Program-made: the position numbers and the translations under genes | The notes under the pieces: generated by a model | What the model was told of the DNA's origin: nothing | The model's input: only the letters and a program-made list of their open reading frames with translations | Database searches by the model: none | Shown: piece after piece, positions 30,651 through 43,133 of the stretch | Numbering within the stretch: position 1 is the stretch's first letter | Layout of the letters: the number at the start of each line of letters is the position of its first letter | NCBI GenBank assembly: GCA_949825045.1 | Contig: OX463818.1 | Location: 34,984,906-35,048,905 of the forward strand | Length of the DNA stretch: 64,000 nt | Direction of reading: 5' to 3' | DNA from: Argyresthia goedartella | Lineage: Eukaryota; Arthropoda; Insecta; Lepidoptera; Argyresthiidae

Positions 30651-33488
30651 TCATAAGGCAGTTCGTTTAGTTTTTTTTGGGATAAGGTAAGAAGCTGTTC
30701 TTTTCCCATTGCTATTATTAAAGTTTGGTATATAAAATTTATTTTCAGTTGTTTTCCGTGTTGTTATTTTATGGCATATTTTCTTAAGCAATAATGTGTC
30801 ATGAATTTTATTGTATTCCTTTAGTATGTAGTAATCAAATTGGGTAGACAGGGGCATGGTTTTACAATAATTAAAAAGTTTAAGAGGGTTACTTCTACAT
30901 TCTAACTTAATGGATAGCGGAACTATAGTTTTTAGTATTCTATGTTGTAGTTTATGAATTTCATTAGTTAGATATGGTGATGCTCTTCCATATGTGCTCA
31001 ATCCGTAGGTTACAATTGATTCAATCATAGTCTTGTATAGGGTGAGTAACATGTGGGTGGGTAATCTGTGTTTTAGAATTTTGAATTTTAGAAGCAGAGC
31101 TCTTAACTTAGTGCATATGGAGTCTATGTGCTTGGACCAAGTAAACCTATCATCAACTATAAGGCCGACGTATTTAATGTGTCTGACCAGCTCTAGTGAT
31201 GCGCAGCAGCAATTACTACAGTGGGAGTGCATGCAGTCATGAGTGTGTGCGGTTATGGACGGACTGTGGGTACTTTTGATGTGGCTTGATCGTACATGGA
31301 GTAATTTGGTCTTGTCAGTATTTAGTACTAGCCCGGCATCATGTGACCACTTGCAAATGTTATTGTAATCATCTTGAAGCATTTTTTGGGCTTCCATCAG
31401 GTCATTGTGGGCTGCAATCATTGCTGTGTCATCGGCGAACTGGTACATAGAACATTTTTTAGCAACATTTGGCATGTCGTTGACATATATCAAATATTCG
31501 ATTGGCCCGATGACAGATCCTTGAGCAGTGCCCTCAGTTATTAAGAATTCATTGCTTTCAACGTTATCAATTTTAACTAAAGATTTCCGATTTTTATGAT
31601 AGTTTTGTAGTCAGCTTTGGAGTGGACCTCTTATGCCGCATAGGTAATTTTTAGCATCTATGGTAGAGTGAGATAACGTGTCAAAAGCTTTGCTGTAGTC
31701 TATGAAAACTATTAGGACATGTTTTTTTTTATCTAAATGATTATAAATTTCGTCTGCAAAGTTTGCCAGTAATTGAGAGGTACTCTTGTTACGCTGAAAC
31801 CCGTACTGTTTACTTGATATAATGTTGTTTTTCTGTAGGTAGTTTTGTATTTGTTGTCCTAGGAATTTTTCAAATATTTTATCGATACATGAAAGGATAG
31901 TAATTGGTCTGTTGTTAGAGTAAGTTCGATGATCGCCTTTTTTGTAAATAGGTCTTATTATTCCTAGTTTTAAGAAGTCTGGATATTGTCCTGTGCGTAT
32001 ACTAGTGTTGATCAAGTTTTTAATAGCTGGAGCAATAGCGTTACATGCGTATTTGATGTCCTTAGCTCTTATTTTATCAGCACCGGGGGATTTGTTATCA
32101 TCCAGTTGCTGTATGAGTTGTTTTATGTCTTTTTCGGTGGCCATTTTAAGCCTCATGCTTTTGTCTGTCGCTTCAAGGTAAGATGTTGGGTCTAGTATTT
32201 TTTTATTACAATGCGTCTTTATTGCGGCTACCGCGTTTTTAAATTCATCGACGAATTTATTGACCACATTTTTTATTGGGGTGTCAGTTATGTATTTATA
32301 TATAGTATCTTCAATAGTAGTAGAGATTTTGCCTGTTAGTTTATTAATTATGTTCCATAGCTTTTTTATGTCTCCCTTGCAGTTTTCAATTTCAGATTTA
32401 ACAAATTCGTTTTTATTTTTATTAATTTCCTTGCTAGCTTTATTGCGTAATCTATTATAATCCAATCGTAGCACTGCGTTGGTGGGTTTTTTCTTCCATT
32501 TAGTATACGCTTCATCTCTTAGTTGAATGTATTTTTGAACCCTGCCGAAATACCAAGGCGGTCTTAGGTCTTTTTGAGTTAGGTTTATTTTAGTTCTATC
32601 ATAGCATTTATTAAAGTTATTTACTATAAATTTTAAAATTTCATTAGGATTATTCATACTAGCCGTGTAATCCCAATTAGTTAAATTGAGTTCTTCATGT
32701 AACTTTTTCTTGTTAAATGTTTTAATTACTTTAGAATCGCCCTGCGTCAGTTCGTTGCCGACCAACGATATCGCAGTTAGGCAGTGGTCGGCTATTACCG
32801 TATTGACAACAGCCGAGTGCATATCTCGTCTGTTATCTCGGGCGAAAATGTGGTCTATGCATGATTTTGTTACAGAATCTTTTAATGTGGCAATTCGTGT
32901 ATAGCTGGATATTCCCTGTGTTAGTCCAAGTTCGTGCATTATGTTTATGTAGCTATGGCAGATAGTGGTGGACGATCTGAGATCTATGTTCATGTCTCCG
33001 ATTACGATCACATCAGAAGTTAGCGATTGTGAAAATAGTAATTTTCTAAGTTCTTTTAAGAAAAGGTGTTTGTTTGTGTCGGGTGGTCGGTAGATAGTGC
33101 AAATGTGAATCGGTTCTGTTATCTTAGGCTGACTAATTTTTCCCATTAGGCATTCAAAGGTATAGGTTTTGGTTTTGATGGGGGTGAAATTAAGGTGCTC
33201 CAGTCCAAAGCTCAGAACGTTGCCAACGCGTGCGCTCGGGCGCGCTGTTGCCACATCGTGCAGCGCAAGCCGCCCCGGTTGCGTATTTCCCCGCATTGAA
33301 TTCGTCCGCTCGTCGTTACTAAATAAACCGGCCAAGTGCGAGTCGGACTCGCGCACGAAGGTTTCCGTATCACTGTACAATGTTAGGAGGGATGGCGTGC
33401 AGTGAATAGTTTGGATTTTACATAGCAAAATGTTGTTTACAAAGTTATTGCGGCTACTTTCCCAATCCATGTACGTAACCAGGTGCAT
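30651..33488 (-). pseudogene. LINE-D copy 2, same in-frame TGA
   Basis: Domain content is as in copy 1. TGA is at 31,611-31,613. The 625-codon part differs from copy 1 at two residues (ATARPS for ATPRPS and NIMHEL for NIVHEL). It shares with copy 1 the change of the conserved RT motif YRPI to NRPI. Its C-terminal codons run into the tandem junction, where the frame turns into DHNLKK followed by unrelated residues. Confidence 0.9.
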
Positions 33489-33715
33489 TCATAAGTTTGT
33501 ATGTGGTATTGAAATAGTTGTTGTATGGGAGCCCCCTTAAATATTTATTTTATTCTTTTTTTTAATATTTGTTGCAGCTATACGGCAACAGAAATACATC
33601 ATCTGTGAAAATTTGGACTGTCTGACTATCACGGTTCAGACAGACAGACAGACGGATAGCGGAGTCTTACTAATAGGTTCCCGTTTTTACGCTTTGGGTA
33701 GGGAACCCTGAAAAA
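33325..33715. repeat. Lepidopteran-type dispersed repeat, copy 2
   Basis: Tandem copy of 25,718-26,108, including the CAGACAGACAGACAGACGG run. It starts antisense to the first codons of LINE-D copy 2. Confidence 0.65.
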
Positions 33716-34727
33716 TCATATTTTCTTTTATGATTAGTTTTTGCAAAAAGTGCTCCTGACTTTTTTCAATCATGTGAATAGCTATTTTTAGGACCTAGGA
33801 TCTAGAACATATTGCTAAAACCTAGGACTAGATATTTATCCTTGGTGGCGTTAGTTAACTTAAAAAACTTCTAATCCTATCAAGTGGGGTATCAAAATGA
33901 ACGATATTGAAAGCTAATTATAAAAAAGTATGCAATTTGTACCTAAAATAAAAAGCGGTCACGTACAAGCGTAGGTAACATAAAAAACAAAGGAATCATA
34001 ATGAACAAACCTTTCAATAAATTAAACTCGACCTAGTATTCATACAAATAAAGTCTATAATCGAAATCATAGTTGAAATCGAAAATATTGTTTCGGGGAA
34101 TCCACGAAAACCACCATGTTAGTTATGTTGTGTTGCCAACACACAAAAAAATATGCACTTTTTTATGAGTGCGATCTTTCCTAACAAGAATAATTACGAA
34201 AATTATGCTAGTGGTTAAATGTAGTACCTCACGACTTAGTAACTGAATCAACCTAATCCAATTTAAAATTCACTAGCCTCTAAAACCATTTTTTGACCGC
34301 TAAATTGAAAGTCTAAACCACCACATCTAGTGGAAAATCCACTAAGTTGGCAACACTTGCGCCCCGACTGATTGGAGTGTGTTACCGACAAAGATTCCTT
34401 TGAAGTACCGCCGCCTAGTAAGGTAAAAGCGCACACATCAAATACTCGATCTAAATACTTGTTCTTGGAGTCTCACCTAGTATCATAGTATGAGGGCCCG
34501 CCTAGTCGCGGCAACCCCGTAAAGTACCTAGTAAAGTCACATTCTTGCAGATTACGGCGTTACCAGTCTAAAACCAATTTTATTATAGTAAGAATAAGAA
34601 TAATATTTTATACAGCTCAGGACAAAGTCAAAGATAACTAGACCACCAGGTACCTACTTAATATTGAGTACATATGTATTAACCTAGTCAAGCGCTAAAT
34701 TTCTGTGTACCTACATACATATAGCCC

Positions 34728-35017
34728 ATTATTGTCTCCACCATGAGGCGCAGGCCTTTAACCGGATACGAGTAAGATTAAGCCATACTCCACCACGCTG
34801 GCTCAGTGCGGGTTGATGAGGGGTTTTACGACTACTAATACCAAGTAGCTATAGTAGCCGGGACTTACAGCTTAACGTATCATCAGAACCACGGAATGTC
34901 TGATAATGTAGTTAAGATAAATGAATTATCACATTGGTACATTGGGGCAGGACTCGAACCTTCATCTCCTGTGTGAGAAACAAGCGTGTAATCCATTTGA
35001 CTAATTTCTTTTGCATG
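34728..35017 (-). mobile_element. SINE-3, copy 2
   Basis: Duplicate of 27,121-27,410 with the B box at 34,949-34,961 (minus-strand sense). One visible difference is GCGTGTAATCC for GCGTGCAATCC near the A box side. It was carried along by the tandem duplication, not inserted separately. Confidence 0.75.
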
Positions 35018-35738
35018 TATACCTAAGTATACTATTGTTACCTTGTATAACCTGTGGATATGTAAGTGTACGGTTTAGTATGTAAGTATACGGTAATAAC
35101 AAAACGTTTAAGAGATGAGATAATTGATTTATTGTTAATTTATAATCGTTACCTACGTCATCTGTGTCACCCGGGTAGTACTAGGTTTGATATGAATCCA
35201 GTAGTGTATAATGAGATTCACTCACCTACACCCGCCTACGATGAAAAGTATGAAGCACAGAATCACAGATTACTAAATTGTTACTAACAGAATCTGTACT
35301 GCTCCCGAGTCCTGCGAAGGCGAACATTTCCGGAAGGGATGTTCCGGAAACACTCATCGTGGCCGCCCGAATACTTGATGTACGCATCGCAATGACTGCG
35401 CCGCTGGGAACAGGTGGCGCGCGCATTTTGTACCGCGTATACGTGATACAAGATGGATCACGTCCAGACGCTTGCGGACTCGGTGCCGATTAGTATTGAA
35501 AATACCTAGTGCCGGAACCTGTTCTACGCTACAGCCGTTTCAATCTAGTATAGGGGAATACCCAAGATTAAGAGATAGATTTTTGGCGATTTTCAACCTT
35601 ATGGCTTGGTAATAGAGTTCAAAACTTCTGAAAAAAGTCTCTGGCGCTGCGCGGTATGTAGGTACTTTTGTTTGCATTTTCTTCCGGTTTTTAACTAGTT
35701 CGCCGTAAACATCGGAACGGAAGTGACTAACTAAAATA

Positions 35739-36842
35739 ATGCCGTTTTTTTACTCTGAGCAGGAAGGGCTCGACATAGTGATGTGTTACCGTTTAGCCGG
35801 CAATAGCCTCCGGCAGGCGCAAAGACTGTGGCGGGATCTGCACCCGGATATTCGTCTGCCTTCCCGAAATACAATCCTGCATACCGTCCAGAGGTTCCGG
35901 GAACACGGAACCTTCCGACCGCCGCGGTGGGATGCGGGCATGCCCCGATACGCCCCCGAGGCAGAAGAACAGGTTTTGGAGTACATCACCGCAAACCCAG
36001 AAGCGAGCACACGCGACGCTGCGCGAATAGCTGGCGTGAGCCAGTATTTCGCATGGCGCACGTTACGGGGTGATGACCTGTACCCGTACCATTTTCTTCG
36101 CATCCAGGAGGTATTACCAACGGACTATCACCCTAGGGTGGACTTCTGTCAGTGGTTGCTGGAGGACAGGACGCGTAACATTCTGTGGACCGATGAGGCG
36201 ACATTCACCCGAATTGGTCTGTACAACATCTTCAACCAACATTGGTGGGCGACAGAAAATCCCAGGCTGGTGCGCGAAAGCCACTTTCAAACCCGCTTCA
36301 GCCTGAATGTGTGGGTGGGTGTCATCGGCCACCACCTACTCGGCCCTGTATTCCTGCCGCCACGACTCACCGGCCAGGTATACCTGGAGTTTCTAAGCGG
36401 GGAGTTGGAAGAGCTGCTGGAGCATCTGCCAGTAGCGCGTCATCGGAACTTCTGGTTCCAGCATGATGGTGCTCCAGCCCACTACTTCCGAGAAGTGAGG
36501 GCGTACCTGAACCAGAGGTTCCATGATGAGGACCCCCTAGGCGCAGCTCGTTGGATAGGGCGTGGAAGGGAGGAGCACGACCATCACGTCCCCTGGCCGC
36601 CACGCTCACCGGATTTGACACCCCTTGACTTCTACCTTTGGGGTAGAGTCAAGGACCTCGTTTATGGGCGCGACGGCCACGCCATTGCCGGGCAAGAGGA
36701 ATTGAGAGTGCGCATCATCAACGCCTTCGACGTATTGCGCTCTGATAGGGCGCAGTTACAGCGCGTGCATGCGCACATTTACCGACGTGCTGAGGTGTGC
36801 GTACAACAAAATGGACTTCATTTCCAACAACTTTTAAATTGA
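35739..36842 (+). CDS. Tc1/mariner-superfamily DDD transposase, intact, copy 2
   Basis: A 367-aa frame identical to copy 1 except Glu to Asp in LWRDLHP. The three catalytic Asp, the 53-residue spacing and both helix-turn-helix-like blocks are kept. Two intact copies arose from the 7.6-kb duplication, because all surrounding DNA is duplicated too. Upstream (35,585) and downstream (37,220) GCGATTTT repeats are present as in copy 1. If expressed, both copies would make nearly the same protein. The right arm of the inverted repeat stops short of a third copy. Confidence 0.9.
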   Translation: MPFFYSEQEGLDIVMCYRLAGNSLRQAQRLWRDLHPDIRLPSRNTILHTVQRFREHGTFRPPRWDAGMPRYAPEAEEQVLEYITANPEASTRDAARIAGVSQYFAWRTLRGDDLYPYHFLRIQEVLPTDYHPRVDFCQWLLEDRTRNILWTDEATFTRIGLYNIFNQHWWATENPRLVRESHFQTRFSLNVWVGVIGHHLLGPVFLPPRLTGQVYLEFLSGELEELLEHLPVARHRNFWFQHDGAPAHYFREVRAYLNQRFHDEDPLGAARWIGRGREEHDHHVPWPPRSPDLTPLDFYLWGRVKDLVYGRDGHAIAGQEELRVRIINAFDVLRSDRAQLQRVHAHIYRRAEVCVQQNGLHFQQLLN

Positions 36843-38218
36843 ACTAGTTAATCAGTGAATAAGTGTTGTGTTTTAGGTTATAAGTTAGGTTTAGTTTAGT
36901 TGTTTAAGGCTCATTTGTAAATAGGGATGTGTTGATTCTAATATTTGTGTAAATAGCGAGCTGATTCCAATCTTTTTAAACACGCCAGTTAATCGTTGTT
37001 TGTTTTGTGTAACCGCGTGTTACGCGTGTAGGATGGTTCTTGAATACGTACCTACATAAACACTTTTGGATCCTAATTTAACAATGCGAATAATTGCCAG
37101 TCCAAAGCCTGGAAAAGTGTGATGGGAAAGCTTGGTATCAGGCTCAATCTAATTGATAACTTAAGTAGTAGCTGTAATAAACCAAACCATTTCATATGTG
37201 TGGCCATAAAAAAATGGCTGGCGATTTTAAGCCTTCTTGCTTAGTAATAATGTTCAAAACCTTTGAAGAATAAATATCATTATGCTCTAATGTGCTAAGT
37301 GCGTTTATTTTTGACAATTTCATTGAAAATAACTAGTGTGTGTGATGCGAGAACCTACCTGTAAATTATTATGTCTAGCTACCTATGTAGGTATCTCAGA
37401 TGGACAGGCAAGTTATCTGTCTTCCCTGTTAATTTTAAATAAAGTTACATATTGGTTTAGTGAGTGTTTTGTTTTACCTACTTTAAGATTAGATCTGAAA
37501 TTAGGTAGTTAGGTTTATCAATTTGTAGGAAATAAAAATGCCTGAACTTCTAACATTTTCAATTGATTTAGTAAGTAGGTAGTTAGGTGTCTCCATAGTT
37601 GCGCGCGGCGAAGGGCTAGCCCCCTGTCACGCAACATGGAATAATAACTGGCTAAACGAGGGCACAATAGTGTCTCCGCCACCCCGGATGGGAAAAGGCG
37701 TGACGCTATGTTTTGTTTGTTGTAGGAAGATATTTGTTACAAGGTATGGCCGGATACCTACGGCCGAATGCAGGTACTGCTGCTCAAATGAAGTGCCGCT
37801 CAAATGTCATTCTACCGCTGCCGTTTTCCGAGCGAGACTTCGTTCTTTCGTCTGGATTGCATAGTAGATAGATACATCTACCTACTTTCTAGGAAGTAAC
37901 TCGACTTTGTCATTTCTAACGATGGCACCTATCTAGTGGATTCTAGTAGATAGGTAGGTGCAGGCCCCACCAATTTTCTCAGTTTTTAAAGTAGCTTTCT
38001 TTCTCGCATAGGGCAAGGGTTGCGTGAGAGAGAGAGAGAGAGGTATAGCTCTCTCATTCCCAGAGAAACTTGGCGCGACCTGTATTCTAGTCTGATATTG
38101 TTGATTCATCGACGACGAACTGTTGCCATATCGTAGACGTCTTTGTGATATTGGTTGGTACGTGGTTTGCCGCCGCTCGCTCGTTCGATTGAAGCATTGA
38201 ATGAATGTATGCCGACGA

Positions 38219-38580
38219 GTCGACGACAACGCAGTCCGTCGCCGAGCCACCGCCGCCGCCACCGGCGCTGCCATCCCTCCCGCCCCGCGCCCAGGCCCCC
38301 CACGCCGCGCCGGCCGCGCACCGGTGTGGGAGTGCATACTCACACCACGACATTAACTTCTGTTGATTGGCCCGCCCCTCAAGCATTTTGGCGAATGAGA
38401 AACGCAAAAACGATTTTAAATGTCTTTGATTGACCATTAGGGTGACTTCATTTGACAACTGCGTCGTGAAGTCGAAGCTTGTACAGTTTGAATTAAAATT
38501 GAACTAATTAATCAGAACAGCTGATCGATATTTTTTTTGGATTACTTACCAAAAAACAACACTTAGGAACATAATTTCAT
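38219..38580. promoter_or_regulatory. CpG-rich, promoter-like segment in the loop
   Basis: The GC-dense stretch 38,219-38,335 is followed by an inverted CCAAT box next to a GC box (GATTGGCCCGCCCCTC, 38,365-38,380) and an E2F-like TTTTGGCGAATG. This combination is typical of a housekeeping promoter, but no exon follows. It occurs only once, between tandem copy 2 and the right arm. The minus-strand frames over it are unsupported. TTGAACTAATTAATCAG at about 38,497 is nearly identical to the sequence after the transposase stop (29,233), which may be chance. Confidence 0.35.
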
Positions 38581-38624
38581 AAGCAAAAGTTGTTCATATT
38601 AATGGGTACTATCATTTCCTAAAA

Positions 38625-38677
38625 AGTGGTCAGCTGATTAAAAGTCACTGACTGACGTCAGTCAAAGTCTGACCACT
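38625..38677. repeat. Nested palindromes at the inner edge of the right arm
   Basis: AGTGGTCAG (38,625-38,633) and CTGACCACT (38,669-38,677) are inverted repeats. Between them TGACTGACGTCAGTCA (38,649-38,664) is a perfect 16-bp palindrome containing TGACGTCA. The right arm begins at 38,675, so the structure lies on the breakpoint. Confidence 0.85.
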
Positions 38678-38699
38678 TAGGTATACATGCAAAAGAAAT

Positions 38700-38985
38700 T
38701 AGTCAAATGGATTGCACGCTTGTTTCTCATACAGGAGATGAAGGTTCGAGTCCTGCCCCAATGTACCAATGTGATAATTCATTTATCTTAACTACATTAT
38801 CAGACATTCCGTGGTTCTGATGATACGTTAAGCTGTAAGTCCCGGCTACTATAGCTACTTGGTATTAGTAGTCGTAAAACCCCTCATCAACCCGCACTGA
38901 GCCAGCGTGGTGGAGTATGGCTTAATCTTACTCGTATCCGGTTAAAGGCCTGCGCCTCATGGTGGAGACAATAATGGGCTATATG
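38700..38985 (+). mobile_element. SINE-3, right-arm copy
   Basis: Plus orientation: A box TAGTCAAATGG at 38,700-38,710, B box GGTTCGAGTCCTG at 38,743-38,755, then the SINE body through CCCGGCTACTATAGCTACTT. Here the head reads in Pol III sense. It is a tRNA-derived SINE, not a tRNA gene: no cloverleaf or anticodon arm could be closed. Confidence 0.75.
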
Positions 38986-39992
38986 TATGTAGGTACACAG
39001 AAATTTAGCGCTTGACTAGGTTAATACATATGTACTCAATATTAAGTAGGTACCTGGTGGTCTAGTTATCTTTGACTTTGTCCTGAGCTGTATAAAATAT
39101 TATTCTTATTCTTACTATAATAAAATTGGTTTTAGACTGGTAACGCCGTAATCTGCAAGAATGTGACTTTACTAGGTACTTTACGGGGTTGCCGCGACTA
39201 GGCGGGCCCTCATACTATGATACTAGGTGAGACTCCAAGAACAAGTATTTAGATCGAGTATTTGATGTGTGCGCTTTTACCTTACTAGGCGGCGGTACTT
39301 CAAAGGAATCTTTGTCGGTAACACACTCCAATCAGTCGGGGCGCAAGTGTTGCCAACTTAGTGGATTTTCCACTAGATGTGGTGGTTTAGACTTTCAATT
39401 TAGCGGTCAAAAAATGGTTTTAGAGGCTAGTGAATTTTAAATTGGATTAGGTTGATTCAGTTACTAAGTCGTGAGGTACTACATTTAACCACTAGCATAA
39501 TTTTCGTAATTATTCTTGTTAGGAAAGATCGCACTCATAAAAAAGTGCATATTTTTTTGTGTGTTGGCAACACAACATAACTAACATGGTGGTTTTCGTG
39601 GATTCCCCGAAACAATATTTTCGATTTCAACTATGATTTCGATTATAGACTTTATTTGTATGAATACTAGGTCGAGTTTAATTTATTGAAAGGTTTGTTC
39701 ATTATGATTCCTTTGTTTTTTATGTTACCTACGCTTGTACGTGACCGCTTTTTATTTTAGGTACAAATTGCATACTTTTTTATAATTAGCTTTCAATATC
39801 GTTCATTTTGATACCCCACTTGATAGGATTAGAAGTTTTTTAAGTTAACTAACGCCACCAAGGATAAATATCTAGTCCTAGGTTTTAGCAATATGTTCTA
39901 GATCCTAGGTCCTAAAAATAGCTATTCACATGATTGAAAAAAGTCAGGAGCACTTTTTTGCAAAAACTAATCATAAAAGAAAATATGATTTT
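38986..39992. other. Non-coding spacer, right-arm counterpart of 26,109-27,120
   Basis: Reverse complement of the left-arm spacer, with the same GTGTTGGCAACAC-type and TAGTGGATTTTCCACTA motifs. No gene seen. Confidence 0.35.
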
Positions 39993-40382
39993 TCAGGGTT
40001 CCCTACCCAAAGCGTAAAAACGGGAACCTATTAGTAAGACTCCGCTATCCGTCTGTCTGTCTGTCTGAACCGTGATAGTCAGACAGTCCAAATTTTCACA
40101 GATGATGTATTTCTGTTGCCGTATAGCTGCAACAAATATTAAAAAAAAGAATAAAATAAATATTTAAGGGGGCTCCCATACAACAACTATTTCAATACCA
40201 CATACAAACTTATGAATGCACCTGGTTACGTACATGGATTGGGAAAGTAGCCGCAATAACTTTGTAAACAACATTTTGCTATGTAAAATCCAAACTATTC
40301 ACTGCACGCCATCCCTCCTAACATTGTACAGTGATACGGAAACCTTCGTGCGCGAGTCCGACTCGCACTTGGCCGGTTTATT
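39993..40382. repeat. Lepidopteran-type dispersed repeat, right arm
   Basis: Reverse complement of 25,718-26,108, ending GACTCGCACTTGGCCGGTTT. The first codons of LINE-D copy 3 read through its last part. Confidence 0.65.
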
Positions 40383-43053
40383 TAGTAACGACGAGCGGAC
40401 GAATTCAATGCGGGGAAATACGCAACCGGGGTGGCTTGCGCTGCACGATGTGGCAACAGCGCGCCCGAGCGCACGCGTTGGCAACGTTCTGAGCTTTGGA
40501 CTGGAGCACCTTAATTTCACCCCCATTAAAACCAAAACCTATACCTTTGAATGCCTAATGGGAAAAATTAGTCAGCCTAAGATAACAGAACCGATTCACA
40601 TTTGCACTATCTACCGACCACCCGACACAAACAAACACCTTTTCTTGAAAGAACTTAGAAAATTACTATTTTCACAATCGCTAACTTCTGATGTGATCGT
40701 AATCGGAGACATGAACATAGATCTCAAATCGTCCACCACTATCTGCCATAGCTACATAAACATAATGCACGAACTTGGACTAACACAGGGAATATCCAGC
40801 TATACACGAATTGCCACATTTAAAGATTCTGTAACAAAATCATGCATAGACCACATTTTCGCCCGAGATAACAGACGAGATATGCACTCGGCTGTTGTCA
40901 ACACGGTAATAGCCGACCACTGCCTAACTGCGATATCGTTGGTCGGCAACGAACTGACGCAGGGCGATTCTAAAGTAATTAAAACATTTAACAAGAAAAA
41001 GTTACATGAAGAACTCAATTTAACTAATTGGGATTACACGGCTAGTATGAATAATCCTAATGAAATTTTAAAATTTATAGTAAATAACTTTAATAAATGC
41101 TATGATAGAACTAAAATAAACCTCACTCAAAAAGACCTAAGACCGCCTTGGTATTTCGGCAGGGTTCAAAAATACATTCAACTAAGAGATGAAGCGTATA
41201 ATAAATGGAAGAAAAAACCCACCAACGCAGTGCTACGATTGGATTATAATAGATTACGCAATAAAGCTAACAAGGAAATTAATAAAAATAAAAACGAATT
41301 TGTTAAATCTGAAATTGAAAACTGCAAGGGAGACATAAAAAAGCTATGGAACATAATTAATAAACTAACAGGCAAAATCTCTACTACTATTGAAGATACT
41401 ATATATAAATACATAACTGACACCCCAATAAAAAATGTGGTCAATAAATTCGTCGATGAATTTAAAAACGCGGTAGCCGCAATAAAGACGCATTGTAATA
41501 AAAAAATACTAGACCCAACATCTTACCTTGAAGCGACAGACAAAAGCATGAGGCTTAAAATGGCCACCGAAAAAGACATAAAACAACTCATACAGCAACT
41601 GGATGATAACAAATCCCCCGGTGCTGATAAAATAAGAGCTAAGGACATCAAATACGCATGTAACGCTATTGCTCCAGCTATTAAAAACTTGATCAACACT
41701 AGTATACGCACAGGACAATATCCAGACTTCTTAAAACTAGGAATAATAAGACCTATTTACAAAAAAGGCGATCATCGAACTTACTCTAACTACAGACCAA
41801 TTACTATCCTTTCATGTATCGATAAAATATTTGAAAAATTCCTAGGACAACAAATACAAAACTACCTACAGAAAAACAACATTATATCAAGTAAACAGTA
41901 CGGGTTTCAGCGTAACAAGAGTACCTCTCAATTACTGGCAAACTTTGCAGACGAAATTTATAATCATTTAGATAAAAAAAAACATGTCCTAATAGTTTTC
42001 ATAGACTACAGCAAAGCTTTTGACACGTTATCTCACTCTACCATAGATGCTAAAAATTACCTATGCGGCATAAGAGGTCCACTCCAAAGCTGACTACAAA
42101 ACTATCATAAAAATCGGAAATCTTTAGTTAAAATTGATAACGTCGAAAGCAATGAATTCTTGATAACTGAGGGCACTGCTCAAGGATCTGTCATCGGGCC
42201 AATCGAATATTTGATATATGTCAACGACATGCCAAATGTTGCTAAAAAATGTTCTATGTACCAGTTCGCCGATGACACAGCAATGATTGCAGCCCACAAT
42301 GACATGATGGAAGCCCAAAAAATGCTTCAAGATGATTACAATAACATTTGCAAGTGGTCACATGATGCCGGGCTAGTACTAAATACTGACAAGACCAAAT
42401 TACTCCATGTACGATCAAGCCACATCAAAAGTACCCACAGTCCGTCCATAACCGCACACACTCATGACTGCATGCACTCCCACTGTAGTAATTGCTGCTG
42501 CGCATCACTAGAGCTGGTCAGACACATTAAATACGTCGGCCTTATAGTTGATGATTGGTTTACTTGGTCCAAGCACATAGACTCCATATGCACTAAGTTA
42601 AGAGCTCTGCTTCTAAAATTCAAAATTCTAAAACACAGATTACCCACCCACATGTTACTCACCCTATACAAGACTATGATTGAATCAATTGTAACCTACG
42701 GATTGAGCACATATGGAAGAGCATCACCATATCTAACTAATGAAATTCATAAACTACAACATAGAATACTAAAAACTATAGTTCCGCTATCCATTAAGTT
42801 AGAATGTAGAAGTAACCCTCTTAAACTTTTTAATTATTGTAAAACCATGCCCCTGTCTACCCAATTTGATTACTACATACTAAAGGAATACAATAAAATT
42901 CATGACACATTATTGCTTAAGAAAATATGCCATAAAATAACAACACGGAAAACAACTGAAAATAAATTTTATATACCAAACTTTAATAATAGCAATGGGA
43001 AAAGAACAGCTTCTTACCTTATCCCAAAAAAAACTAAACGAACTGCCTTATGA
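40216..43053 (+). pseudogene. LINE-D copy 3 (right arm), same in-frame TGA
   Basis: Domains are as in the other copies, now on the plus strand. TGA at 42,091-42,093 separates the 625-codon part from the part with GTAQGSVIGPIEYLIYVND and FADD. Compared with copy 2 the first part differs at six residues. It has the conserved YRPI of RT motif 2a, where copies 1 and 2 have NRPI, and Trp for Arg in GWLALH. The C-terminal region continues past 43,053 in another frame as NELPYDIRTQFQDHN and then KKLKNF. The intact end extends to about 43,133, with no tandem junction. Confidence 0.9.
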
Positions 43054-43133
43054 CATACGAACACAATTTCAAGATCACAATTTAAAGAAAAAATTAAAAA
43101 ACTTTTACTTAACAACATTAGATACTGCAGAAT

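Larger units (their letters stand above)
30614..38218. repeat. 7,605-bp tandem duplication, copy 2
   Basis: Direct repeat of 23,007-30,611. It starts within the C-terminal end of LINE-D (TTTCTTTAAATTGTG) and ends at GCCGACGA. Seen differences from copy 1 are sparse single substitutions (for example GAA to GAT in the transposase, and two amino acids in the 625-codon part of LINE-D). Confidence 0.97.

Noticed and set aside
38700..38760. A tRNA gene (A and B boxes)
   Set aside because: The boxes are well spaced, but I could not fold an acceptor stem or anticodon arm, and a long SINE body follows. The same holds for 27,342, 4,825 and 56,723-56,777.
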